Below, one piece after another: positions 9,356-20,659 of a DNA stretch of 60,000 bases. The DNA lies in contig NC_045139.1 of assembly GCF_008831285.2 (NCBI RefSeq), positions 35,005,706-35,065,705 of the forward strand, in the 5' to 3' direction. Below the pieces are notes generated by a model. That model saw nothing but the letters and a program-made list of their open reading frames with translations, made no database searches and was not told the origin of the DNA. The DNA comes from Nymphaea colorata. Lineage: Eukaryota > Streptophyta > Magnoliopsida > Nymphaeales > Nymphaeaceae. The translations under genes were made by a program, and so were the position numbers. Within the stretch, counting starts at the first letter, position 1; the number at the start of each line of letters is the position of its first letter.

Positions 9356-11812
9356 CTGAGTGAGGGCAATTTGGTTTATGTGGCAGTGCATAGCGCTTAT
9401 GAGAATTGAACCGGTGACACATTATTTCCATGCCCCCAGGTGACCAAGGTGACCAACTGTACACTATACCCGGCCCTTTGGAGTAGTCTTAATTGTGGCA
9501 TCACGAGGGTTTACTGCTTTGGAGTTCAAGCGGTCAAAGTTTTCTCTCCTCAAACCCCACCATAGAGCCAGCTAGCACTGAGAACTTGGTTGTGTTAAAC
9601 CCCAAATATTTTAAAAGAAATAACAGAGACCAATAATAAGAGAGAGGACTGAGTATTGATTTCTACATTGCAAGCTACCAACCAGGCCGATCATGAGAGT
9701 CCAAAAACTATGGATCACCAAGTATACTTGAGTAATTGTTATCAGATACAAAAACCAACGTCAAAGATTACGTCCCAATGAAGCCGGTTGTTATTCAACT
9801 TGGCCCCTCCGAACACGATGCCATTCCTAGACAGCCATAATGCCTAGCAGCCAACACGTACCATAACGTATGCCCCTCTTGGGACGTCGAGTATCATTGG
9901 GGGCCAAGTTGTAGAAAAATAATTCCTACAGGACCGGGTAATCTACTCGGCATGTGAAAGCGAAGGCTCTTGATCAGGATGCTTTCATTCTGTGTACGAT
10001 CCATTGGACTTCCTTCAATGAAATCTAATATTCCTTTGATCCAATACATCATCTCTATCAAGAACAGAGGGACTGCCCTCAGACATGAACATCAAACGTC
10101 TCGTTTCCGAAGCATTCTGTTGCCTGATATTCCATGTTGCGTCCCGCACAGCTACTCGAAGACGACCCGAGGCTTGCCGGTGAGTCGATGCAGTAAGTAT
10201 GCTGAGTTCGACATAGGTTTAACTGGTGCTGAAGAGCGCCCTTGAAGGCGTGAATTCGGTTCATCCTCTCTACTTTGAGCCTCTGCCTCTTGAAGTTGAA
10301 CACAAAGAAGATTCGCAACATGCTTAAATATTGTGTTATTGAATGTCGTGAATTTTTTAGTTTTTGAATAGTGTTATTGATGTCGTGAATTTTTTAGTTT
10401 TTGAGACAGACTCATGAAACAGTAACAATAGTCCAACGACCATATGAACCGTCACAGCAGGTACGATGCCCCTTTAACTTCCTGTAAATTAAATTAAGCT
10501 GAGCATTTGAAGGCGACGCATGCCCACGAGGTAGACATAATTCGACGTATGTGACACGTGAAGTTATATGGTTGACTGAGAAATTTAGAAAAGGTGAATC
10601 AATGGCGAAATGAACCATAATTTGGACTTTAACACGTGAAGTAAAGATGAATATAGAAAAGGTTTACAAAAAAGCAAGGTTCGGCGATTGCTTTACAAAC
10701 TTACCATATATGATTTGGATTTTGGAAAAGATGAGGAAGAAAAAGAGAAAAGAAAAAAATGATGACAAGGAATTAGAACCCCCAACGTGTAGGAAAAGCT
10801 AGTCTGCCTACCAACTCGTCCATTGCACCAATCTCTTGGAAAGCCTCATATTTTTCCTTGTATATGTTGCTGAGTTTTCATCATTCAGTAATGAGGCGTC
10901 AGTAATGAGGCGTGAGGACTTTACCATAGACGCAAGCTCTCAACATGTAGCATGCACACAAATAAAGTGCTGCACAGGAATGGAGCTTTCAAAATTTTAA
11001 TAAAGGCCGAAATAAAAAAAATTTAAATTATATATATGCATTTATATATTAAACTAAATTTTTTTTAGATTTATATATAAACTTTTAGAGTTTTTAAAAT
11101 CTGAAAGGGGGCCAAGGCCCCTGCCAACATCGCCTTCCCTCTGCCCCTGGTGCTGCATTTTCCTTCCTCTAGTCCTCTTTAATTTTTTCTACATTTCACA
11201 CCATGAAATGACAAAAATTAAGTTTCTATTTATGAAATAAATTATGCAAATCACATATTTAGATTCGTTTGTTCATCTAAACACCAGCTGATTGAATGGC
11301 TTAGTTTTTGTATGTATGCCCACAAGTCTATCCTCCTCCTAAGAGTCGTTCAATGGAACTACAATTAACTCAGGTGTGTCCTATGTGATTCGCATGTCCT
11401 GGTCTTGGTCATAGGTCGAACTGTAACAATATTAATCTAAGGTATCTTCAAAGGGGTTGGCACAACAGAATCGAGTAGGGACTGGCAGGCAACCAGTTTT
11501 TGTTTTGAATCCTTGAGGTGTCAATTTTTTGTATTGTAAACAAAGAGCCACAAATACACAAGTTGAAACATAAGGTCGGTGCCTCAGCATCAAAGTAAGC
11601 CTTATACTTGGGAGACTAGGGGTTCGTAAAGGCTTGAGCTTTAAAAAAAAAATGTTATTGCTCAAGGTACAAGAATTTTTGCCCTCTCTTTGTTTGACTT
11701 GCAGCACAAGGACCTTTACGCTGGTTTGGAGACAAACTTTCCTTGGTTTCATGGCTGCATTTTTCATTATCTTAGAAAAATAAATAAATAAATAAATATA
11801 TATATATATATA

Positions 11813-11861
<49 letters not shown>

Positions 11862-12620
11862 TCCTCCTTCTCTTTTCTTAATGATGGAGATTAGAGAAAA
11901 CCCATAAAAGACAAAATTACATAAATGCCGGGGTGGGCTGGTGGGGCGGCGTACCACAGAAAAAATGAAAACCTATTAAGTATAGATCAGCCTTTAACAC
12001 TTTTCTCCAGTGGTTCCTAGAACTGGAGATTTATTAGTTAGCCTCTTTGACTCTTTGTCTAATTTCGAAAACGTCATTAGAAAATAATAGGCTCATTGGC
12101 ATTGAGTTAATAGTTTAATTTGATGGTTAGTATTTAGTAATATGGTTAATCCTTCGATATTGATTGGGCTGAGGCAACTGAGATGTATCTTGTCAGTTAC
12201 ACATCAGAACGAGGAAGACCTATTCAAAATCTCTCTTTGTTGGTACTGTTTTTCAAAAGTCTAAATTGTTTTCCTAAACATAAAAATACTGGATCGACAT
12301 GGTTGTATTCTGTTTAGGTGATTTCCAAAGAAGACTAAAAAGTTCAAAAAATGAAATTACGTTTTCCTGTCCAAGGTAGAAATTGAGCTGCTTATTCATT
12401 AAAACAGAATTCTGATAAATGGTGTAACTTGAGACCATTTTTTTATAAAGTTTGTCTCTATCATGAGATTTTCCGTAGCGTAAAAACTACCCATGACAAG
12501 TAACTTATCATTTCCCCAAGTAAGTACCAATGTGAACATATACAAGGACACGTATGTAGATAATGTACTGATGTACATCATGCATCATGCACGCACATCA
12601 TCTGCCTAGGTTAGATAGCC
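9356..12620. other. Intergenic DNA with small tandem repeats
   Basis: No gene recognised over more than 3 kb. A two-copy direct repeat of about 36 bp (GTGTTATTGAnTGTCGTGAA...) lies at 10333-10404. A TAAA/TA microsatellite covers about 11780-11860. Open frames such as 10079-10321 and 11432-11767 have no recognisable domain. Confidence 0.55.
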
Positions 12621-13033
12621 TAAGAGATGTAAATGGATCGGATCTAAATCACAATAATGTTAACCATATTCGCTTTTATGAATATTCATATATTTGGATT
12701 CAAATTCAGATTCAAACATGTATGAAAAAAATCATATCCAAATCTGAATTTGAAATTTGATTTCACAATCCGAATCTGATCTATATCTGATTTTTACGTT
12801 CACATTTAAATCCAAATCCGAATTTTGAACCAAATCTTACAAATTTCAAAAGTAAGGGTTTTGGATGTATTATATTTATTTAAAATTAAATCGTTAAGGA
12901 ATCCAAATTTTATTGGATGCATTTCTTATATCTGAATCCAATCTGACTTTTTAATTGGATATGATCTTTTTTTTCATATCTAATTTTTTCCAAACAGTTC
13001 CGTTGCATTTAAATCAGCTATGTTGACATCTCT
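12621..13033. mobile_element. MITE of the GATGTCAAC family, probably hAT type
   Basis: The ends read TAAGAGATGTAAATGG at the left and GTTGACATCTCT at the right. The interior is built of AAATCCGAAT/ATTCAGATT words. Flanks AGATAGCC and AGAAAGCT agree at 6 of 8 positions and may be a worn 8-bp target duplication. Related sequence occurs at 34555-34860, 49910-50960 and 51720-52140. Confidence 0.5.
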
Positions 13034-13064
13034 AGAAAGCTAGATGAAAAAATGGTGTTACTGG

Positions 13065-13405
13065 TAGGTCTGGCCATAGGACCGACCCCGCTCGATAAGA
13101 GTAGAACTTGGGCCAGCCCAACACCTGAAAATCAAGTTTGGGCTTGGCCCGATACTCGATATTCATGCTCGGCCTATGCTGGTTAAAATAAAAAATATAT
13201 TTTATACAATAAAAATTATAAATATAAAATATATTTTAATATATATATATATATATATATCATTATTAAATAAAAATAATATTAAAAAATAAATCAAACC
13301 AATCGAGTCATATCGGGCTGACCCGAACTGTTTTTTTTTCAAGCCCCAACCTACGCCCATGCACCCTACCCGATGCGCAGTCCTAGTTACCGATGCGCAG
13401 TCCTA
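13065..13405. mobile_element. hAT-type MITE with 8-bp target duplication
   Basis: It begins TAGGTCTGGCCATAGG and ends GCGCAGTCCTA. The flanks are identical 8-mers, GTTACTGG at 13057-13064 and 13406-13413. The interior is AT-rich between GGGCTTGGCCCGA and TCGGGCTGACCCGA words. A 20-bp tandem duplication (CGATGCGCAGTCCTAGTTAC) covers the right end and part of the target site, 13371-13410. Confidence 0.8.
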
Positions 13406-13626
13406 GTTACTGGTAGAAGTACCGATGAAAAAGTATAATACAAAACACTACAGATACTACCACAAACACGAACGCCTGAATACTGCGACAAAGACGCTCC
13501 CTGCCCAGTTCCAGAGCTTTTGCGTTCAGTCCATCGATGGAGAGTGAATTGGTCCAAGGAACGCCTAAAGAAAAAGATGCAATACTAAGATTTTTTTAAG
13601 TGGTTCAGAATAAATTCCTACGTCCA

Positions 13627-14298
13627 CTATCTGTCACACCACTTTACGTGATGATGTGAGGCCTTGATATGTTTGATTCCACATTCTCTTAGATAAGAGA
13701 GAAAAATATTGCTATTAAATTTGCAGCCTTCATCACTTTGAAAAGTTTTAGCAGATCTTCCAAATTGCGTACTTACCATCTTATGAAAGTCCATAAACTT
13801 TGCAAAAAAATCAGACTTAGCCTTCAATGGGTAGATCCAAGAGTAGCGGGAATGATGATCAACAAAGAGCGCATAATATCGAAACTTTTGACATGAATCA
13901 ACCGGTGCCGGTCCCCAAAGATCACAATGAATTTTTTCAAAAGGTTCATAATATTCATCATCTAATGGAAGAAACGGCAAGCGTGTTGCTTTGCCCAATT
14001 GACAACTTTGACAAATGGAAAACATAGACATTTTTGCTGCTAAATTTATTCTACCCTTGGATGACAAAAAGTCAATGATCTTAGCTGATGGATGCCCGAG
14101 CCGACTGTGCCAAATCTCGGAAGTTGCTGTCCTGAAACGATCAGAAAAAAATACTGCCTTAGGTCTGGTCTTGAGCGCATACAAATCTCCCTTTCTAGCT
14201 CCCTTGGCAATCGTCTGGTTGGTTTCCTTGTCCTTAATCACAAAAGAATCAGATGTAAACTCAAAGACGTATGGCATAGATGATGTAAGCTGGCTCAC
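13627..14298 (-). pseudogene. Copia-C integrase, 5' half
   Basis: Frame-shifted by one base against gag/protease, this frame carries the zinc-binding pre-integrase part (HSRLGHPSAK...CQSCQLGKATRLPF) and the core up to the second catalytic Asp region (HCDLWGPAP, then FQSDEG). At about 13664 it passes directly into the end of the 3' LTR within CCTCACATCATC, so the Glu-containing half is missing. It cannot act as an integrase. Confidence 0.85.
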
Positions 14299-15545
14299 GG
14301 AAATAAGATTTTCTTTATAGCAGGAACAACCAGCACATTATCAAGAGGAAGAGTCGTATTTCCAAGATCAAGGTTAGTAGATCCAATATGAGTTATTGGT
14401 AAATGCTGCCCATTTCCATCCATAACTGAATCAGTTTCATGATATTTAAAAAGATGCTTGAGAGTACCTGGATCATCTGTAACATGAGAAGTTGCGCCAG
14501 TGTCTGGATACCAGTCTGTATTATTAGGATCGGCAACTTGAACAGCGGAAAAGATTTGTGGAGGATCTTTGGGTTGATATGCCTGATTGAATCTGTGGTA
14601 GCATTTGAAGGTCGTGTGATTACTCAGACCACAAATTTGACATGCTGTTTTCATTGAAGGCTGAGTGGTACTCCGATCGGCATTGGTTGGAGTATTGGTG
14701 GAACGAGATTGAGAGGCAGGAGGGAAGCCACGTCCTCGTGAGTTGAAGCGAGGGTTGCTGTTTTTCCTGGTATACTGCGCACGTCCTCTGTAGTTGTGAG
14801 AGTAGGACGGTTGAGCTGGAACTTGCTGGCTTATGAACGCAGCATTATGATTAAGTTGAAACCCATGGATGTTTTTCATGTTGTCATGGCTTTCAAGCAA
14901 AGAGACAACATCAATGTATGCAGGAATAGGAGGCCGAAGTATCAATGTCATAAAAGATTCATAACCTGATCCAAGCCCATTTATGAGCCAATAAACTTTA
15001 TCCTGATCTGATAGAGGTTTCCCAATGGCTGCCAATTCATCACATATGGTTTTGAAACCTGTTACATACTCAGTAACAGTTTTTTCTTGCTTTTGAAACG
15101 TCTGCAATTTTCTGGTTAACAAAAATTCTCGGTCTTTGGATTCTCTAGCAAAGACCTTTAAAAGAGCAGTCCAGACTTCAGAAGAAGTTTGGAGCCCGAC
15201 CACTAGACCCAACACTTCTTCAGAGAGCGATCCAGTGATCCATCCTCTGAGGAGTCGGTCAGATTTTTTCCAGGCTAGAAATTCTGGATTTGGGATAGAA
15301 CGGGTCTCACCATTTTCAACAATTTCAATGGTGGAGGTCGGTATGGAGATTTGTCCTTCTGTAAATCCCATCATGTCTTGGCTTTCAATGAGTCCAAGCA
15401 TTTGGGTCTTCCAAAGCAAGTAATTCTTGTGGGAGAGTTTGATAGAAACAAAATTTGCAACATTAACGTTGGAAGGATATGGATACTTAACTGCCATGAC
15501 AACCGAAGGAGAAGTTCCGGTCGAAGAGGATGCACTGGAGGCCAT
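14295..15545 (-). pseudogene. Copia-C gag and protease
   Basis: The start at 15545 (MASSASSSTG) lies 28 nt past the primer binding site and fits the family's gag start. The frame holds the gag body (NYLLWKTQMLGLIESQDMMG and downstream VTEYVTGFKTICDELAAIGK), an intact CX2CX4HX4C knuckle (CQICGLSNHTTFKC), and the aspartic protease site (YPDTGATSHVTDD). It runs about 417 codons, then shifts frame by one base near 14310, before a ...ISVSQL stretch that continues in another frame. It would yield capsid and a protease fragment only. Confidence 0.85.
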
Positions 15546-15585
15546 GGATACGACAAAAGTCCTTACGGAGAAGGCTCTGATACCA

Positions 15586-16093
15586 TAAAGAAAAAGATGC
15601 AATACTAAGATTTTTTTAAGTGGTTCGGAATAAATTCCTACGTCCACTATCTCTCACACCACTTTAGGCGATGATGTGAGGTTCCCTTAATACGAGAATT
15701 TATACATAATTGTAGAAAGGATTGATTACAGATTTAAAGCAATCCTTCCTTGATTTTCTTGTTTCTATAATCCTTTCTTTCTCTTTTGATAAAGGGACAT
15801 TACTACTTTCCTTTACTCTTGATGATAATTCGTTGCCACTTTTCTTGCCTGGATTCGTGCCTCTGTGATCTTGATTGATTTCTTCATATTTAACAAGTAT
15901 AGTTGCCTTTTTGCTGGATTTGTCACGATCTTCATGATTTCCTTCAATTACCTTGTGATCTTGATTGATTTCGTCCAATCTAGCTGGTATAGTTGCCTTT
16001 TTGCTGGATTTGTCATGATCTTCTTCATTTGTTGAATTGGCAAGATCCTCATGCGGTGGACAGCTGTAACTACCAGCAGCTTGCACGTTAACA
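15586..16093 (-). mobile_element. 5' LTR of Copia-C (508 bp)
   Basis: Its bounds are set by the target duplication on the right and by the primer binding site on the left. The last ~95 bp are repeated at 13566-13664. It contains two related ~85-bp segments (about 15865-15935 and 15955-16025) sharing TTGTGATCTTGATTGATTTC... and GTATAGTTGCCTTTTTGCTG. Confidence 0.85.
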
Positions 16094-16098
16094 ACGCC

Positions 16099-16674
16099 TT
16101 GTTTTGTTTTCCTCAATGTTAATCATGCTTGTACTTCATATCTTTCACCATGCCATAAATATATTTCACATGCACGATCACTAGAGAGAGTAATCGTCAC
16201 TTCCATGTGAGAATCTATCTCGGTCTTGACCCACAATTCCACTCGAAATTGTGGAGATGTATCAGAAAAACATATATACAGCAGAAAGATGCCGGGATGC
16301 GAAAAATAAACACATCGTGGGAAAACAGTAACATCACCACGCTCTTACTCCAAACAGCACAAAAGGAAACTAAGCACAAAAGGAAACTATCAAAAAGAAG
16401 CCAGCTTCACATAAACTAGACAAAAAAGCGCAGTACCAAAGAACATCAGCCTGAATTAGCCAATTTCAAACTTCCTGTCCTGCTCTATGCACGATGGCAT
16501 CTTTCTGCCCATGGATTCAGAAACTCTGTCATCTTAGACTACTATTTTGTCGCTGAAGACACGAAGGCGACTTCATCTACCTGGCCATCCTTGCCTACAA
16601 GATAGAATACATTTTAGCCTTCTTCTCCAACCATTATTTCTTGACCTCACTTGGATGAGGCCCCTTTTATCATC
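16099..16674. other. DNA between Copia-C and Copia-B LTR
   Basis: This is likely the insertion host of both elements. A short minus-strand coding-like stretch at about 16610-16440 (KDGQVDEVAFVSS, then in another frame VSESMGRKMPSCIEQD) might be a gene remnant. No family is recognised and a stop and a frame shift separate the pieces. Confidence 0.3.
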
Positions 16675-16679
16675 AAGAA

Positions 16680-17042
16680 TGTTGCTAGAGTTATGATAAA
16701 ACTGAGCTAAAAAAATCAGAGTGACAATGGAGATGGGAGATAGGCGAGATAGAGTGATTCTTTCTATATTATTTTTGGAAAATGCATACAAGAAAGCAAA
16801 AGAAATCAACGTCTAAATTTTGCAACTTTCACATATGATAGCGTCTTTCTTCTTTAAGTTTAAGTTGAGTTGGTTGCCGCACCGAGAATATGGAAATATG
16901 GAATGGTATTTTGGAAACACGTCTTCCTTGTTTGAGCACCCACGGCTTTCTTCTTTAAACACATAATCTTCAACGTGCATCAGCTCAAGTCCAACGGATA
17001 TTTGATGAGCGGATACTTGACAATTTCTCTCAACTCCTAACA
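16680..17042 (-). mobile_element. Putative 3' LTR of Copia-B
   Basis: It follows the polypurine tract on the minus strand, starts TGTTAGGAGTTGAG and is closed by ...ACTCTAGCAACA. A TATA-like AATAATATAG lies at about 16765. There is no second copy to confirm the left boundary, so 16680 is a best guess based on the terminal inverted repeat. Confidence 0.55.
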
Positions 17043-17096
17043 CTCCCCCCTCATATTTCTAACACCCAGTTTGTCTAGTAAATGATGGAACGCTTC

Positions 17097-17358
17097 TCAT
17101 CCAAGCTCCTTAGTGAATGGATCGGCCAATTGATCCTTACTGCGGATGTAACATGTTTGTATTACTCCTTGAAGTAGTTTTTTGCATACAACGTGACAAT
17201 TTAGCTCAATGTGTTGTGGTTGTTTGTGGAAGACAGGGTTTGCTGCAAAATGCAACGCAGCCTGGTTATCATAGAATATGGTGACTGGCTGTGTTTGATT
17301 GACCTCTAAATCTCGTAATAAGTCCTTCAACCAAGCAATCTCACACACCATGTTAGTC
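17097..17358 (-). pseudogene. Copia-B RNase H, C-terminal part
   Basis: The minus strand reads MVCEIAWLKDLLRDLEVN, then FYDNQAALHFAANPVFHKQP, then IRSKDQLADPFTKELG. This is the closing part of copia RNase H including the conserved D-N-Q/S-A site. Its N-terminal half lies at 22774-23050, on the other side of Copia-A: joining the two gives the usual order ISWKTKEQQTVS...AKVEYI / MVCEIAWL. Confidence 0.9.
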
Positions 17359-17363
17359 ATTCG

Positions 17364-17469
17364 TGTTGGGTCGGGTCCATCCTCAAGAGAGGACCCGACC
17401 CGGCCCGTCACTTAAGTGACGGGCGGGAGGAAAAGGGGGGCACCCGGTGATGCCCCCAATCTTTCGTAC

Positions 17470-17522
<53 letters not shown>

Positions 17523-18048
17523 GGGTTCCATTTTGGGGAAAAAGAGAGGTGTGGTCTCTCGTGTGCTCTCTCTTGGTGGCTGCACAGCAAGAGGAGAGAA
17601 GGAGAAGAAGATAGGAGAGAAGGAGAAGAGGAAAGGAGAGAAGGAGAAGAGGAAGAGAAGGTTGCGAGCATTTGGCTAGAGCAAGATTCGATTCCAAGGA
17701 GGAAGCCAGGTGCATTTCCTCTCAATCCACGGATTCTGCATTCAAATCTGTGATATTTCTCTTGTTTTTCTCATATAGCTTTGGTGAGATATTATTGTTG
17801 GAGGGTTGGCTTTGTGTAGCCCCTTGTGGGACAACTTATATCATTGATTGTAGTGGATTGAGTTTGGGTCGTAGTGCCCCGTGGTTTTTACCCTCATTGT
17901 TTTGATAGTTTTCCACGTAAAAATCTTCTCGTGCATTTGTGATTGCTTGGTCGTTGTTTTGTTGCATCTTGCATAATCGGATTGGGCTATAGTTTTGTTG
18001 CTAAATTCATTTAGTAGATTTGTGTCCTATCCCCGTTTTATCCCAACA
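17364..18048 (+). mobile_element. 5' LTR of Copia-A
   Basis: The U3 start holds an 11-bp inverted repeat (17368-17378 with 17391-17401, 12-nt loop). A perfect 22-bp palindrome centred on CTTAAG follows at once (17403-17424). A (CT)n run lies at 17471-17520 and GGAGAA-type purine repeats at 17593-17660. Open frames reading Leu/Ser or Arg/Glu repeats here are artefacts. Confidence 0.95.
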
Positions 18049-18067
18049 AGTGGTATCAGAGCCAGGT

Positions 18068-20658
18068 TGGTGGATAACAAAATTGATTTTGATACTAGCC
18101 GTATGATTAGTCTAAATGGGACTAATTATAGTCTATGGAAAAATAAGATGAAAGATCTCTTATATGTGAAGGCTATGCACCTCCCAGTTTTTGCCAAAAA
18201 AAAGCCCGATTCTAAGTCTGATGAAGAATGCGAATTTGAACACGAACAAGTTTGTGGTTTCATTCGACAATTTGTGGATGAAAATGTTTATAAGCATATC
18301 CAAGATGAAAATCATGCATGTAGTTTGTGGGCAAAATTATAAAATCTTTATGCATCCAAGACAGGAAGTAGTAAATTATTTCTTCTGAAAAGATTAATGA
18401 ATTTAAGATTCAGGGAGGGCAGTTCAGTGTCACTAAATGATTTTCAGGGGGTCATTAGTCAGTAATCCAGTATGGGCGTTAAATTTGAAGATGAGATTTT
18501 GAGATTATTATTGCTTGCTACTTTGCATGATTCATGGGAGATATTTAGAGTCTCGCTTACTAATTCTGCAGTTAATGGGGTTGTTTCTTTAGAGACTGTT
18601 AAGTCAGGTATTCTCAATGAGGAGATGAGAAGAAAATCTCAGGCTTGTTCTTCTCAGACAGAGGTTCTTTTCACAGAGAACAGGGGGAGGAGTAAATTCA
18701 AGAGTGACAGGGGCAGAGATAAAAGCAGAAGCAAGTCCAAATCGAGATATAAGAATTTGGAATGCCACCACTGTGGAAAGAAAGGACACATAAAGAAGTA
18801 CTGCTTCTAGCTGAAGAAGGAGAATAAAATTGGGGAGAAACAAGAGAAGAAAAATGACCTAGATGATAATATTACAGCTGTTGCACAACATGAAATGTTT
18901 GTTGTTTGTGATGCTGACATGGTTAATGTTGCTAAAGACGATACTTGTTGGCTTGTTGATAGTGGTTCATCTCTTCATGTTACTTTCCATAAGGATTTTT
19001 TCTCTTCATATATTTCTGGTGATTTTGGTACTTTGAGAATGGGTAATGGTTCTTTGTCTCATGTTGTAGATAGAGGCGACGTCATTCTGAAGAATGCGAA
19101 TGGAGCTCTATTGAAGCTGACAGATGTGAGACACGCACCTGACATGCATCTGAACCTTATCTCTGCAGGAAGGCTCGATGAAGAAGGGTATCACAACACT
19201 TTTGGTGATGGCCAGTGGAAGCTTACTAGAGGTTCCTTGATTATTGCTCGAGGCAAGAGATGCAGCAATAATCTTTATACTATGCAGGCATCGATTTCCA
19301 GAGACATGGTACATGTGACACAGGATGAGAAATCTATAGAGTTGTGGCACATGAGGCTCGGAGATATGAGTGACAAGGGACTGCAATTCTTGATCAAGAA
19401 AAATCTTCTACCAGATGTAAAGAAGGATAAACTTGATAAATGCAGTCATTGTTTTGCAGGGAATGAGACACGGGTCTCTTTCAAGAGTCATCCACCTTCA
19501 AGAAAGTCAGAAGCACTTGAGTTGGTTCATACAGATGTATGTGGTCCTATGAAAGTAAGTTCACATGGTGGTGCACTTTATTTTGTCACGTTTATTGATG
19601 ATTTTTCCAGGAAAGTTTGGGTCTATTCTTTGAAGAGGAAAGACCAAGTCCTTGGTGTTTTCAAGGACTTTCATGCACTAGTTGAAAGGCAGTCTGAAAA
19701 GAAGCTGAAGTGTGTTCACAGCGATAATAGGGGAGAGTATATTGGTCCATTTGATGAGTATTGCAGATCTCATGGCATCAGGCACCAGAAAACTCCACCT
19801 AAGACTCCTCCGTTAAATGGCGTGGCAGAAAGGATGAACAGGACACTCATGGAGAGAGTTAGATGTCTCCTATCTGAAGCTAAGTTATCTGATTCTTTTT
19901 GGTGTGAAGCTTTACATACTGCTGCTTATGTAATTAACTTGTCTCCACATGTTCCTTTGGATGGTGATGTTCCTAACAGAGTTTGGTATGGGAATAATGT
20001 ATCCTATGAGCACTTACGTGTATTTGGATGCAGGGCATTTGTGCATATACCAAAGGATGAGAGATCGAAGTTGGAATCAAAAAGCAGGCAGTGCGTGTTT
20101 TTGGGTTATGGCCATTATGAATTTGGTTATAGATTGTATGATCCAGTTGAGAAAAAGCTTGTCAGAAGCAGGGATGTTGTATTTGCTGAAGATCAAAATA
20201 TTGAGGATATTCAGAAAGCAGTAAAGGATTCTTCTCATAGCAGCTATTTGCCAGTTGATGTAGACCATATTCCCTTGCAAAATACTTCAAAAGCAGTGCC
20301 AGATGATGCTGTTGGGCAGATACATGATAGAGAATGACAAGTAGACATGTCATATATTCCTAATTCAGATGACGAAGGTGACGATCATAATTTGGAGGGT
20401 TTTTCCTCAGATGTAGATCGGCAGCGAAGATCCACGAGGGAGCGGCGTCCCTCAATTAGATATCCCGCACATGACTATATTTTGTTGACTGACAGTGGTG
20501 AGCCTGAATGCTATGAAGAAGCTATGCATCATGTGCACAAAAAAAAGTGGATGGAAGCCATGAAAGATGAGATGCAGTCACTTTACGACAACCATACCTT
20601 TGAGCTTGTGGAGTTGCCCCAAAGCAAGAGGGCATTGAGAAACAAATGGGTTTTTTAG
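18068..20658 (+). pseudogene. Copia-A gag, protease and integrase (one frame with stops)
   Basis: One frame runs from just after the primer binding site to 20658. It contains gag ([19 protein letters not shown]), the zinc knuckle CHHCGKKGHIKKYC (18762-18803), protease site CWLVDSGSSLHVT (about 18946), pre-integrase HxxxxH...CxxC (LWHMRLGDM...CSHC), integrase core (HTDVCGPM, VHSDNRGEY, NGVAERMNRTLMERV), the integrase tail and the start of reverse transcriptase. In-frame stops occur at about 18340, 18463, 18808 and 20335. At least three fit single C-to-T or G-to-A changes (CAG to TAG, CAA to TAA, CGA to TGA). At 20650-20656 an extra T in a T run shifts the frame. Confidence 0.9.
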
Positions 20659-20659
20659 A

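Larger units (their letters stand above)
13566..16093 (-). mobile_element. Copia-C, internally deleted Ty1/copia element
   Basis: Identical 5-mers ACGCC flank it at 13561-13565 and 16094-16098. On the minus strand a full 5' LTR (15586-16093, starting TGTTAAC and ending CTTTA) abuts a standard primer binding site, TGGTATCAGAGC (15585-15574). Gag, protease and half of integrase follow. The last ~100 bp (13566-13664) repeat the end of the LTR with a few differences. The rest of integrase, reverse transcriptase, RNase H and most of the 3' LTR are deleted. The LTR end CTTTA is unusual for a copia LTR (normally CA) but is shared by both copies. Confidence 0.9.

Noticed and set aside
17383-17725. 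Minus-strand frames with Leu/Ser-rich then Arg-Glu repeats, also at 22169-22553
   Set aside because: They are translations of the CT and GGAGAA tracts of the Copia-A LTRs.
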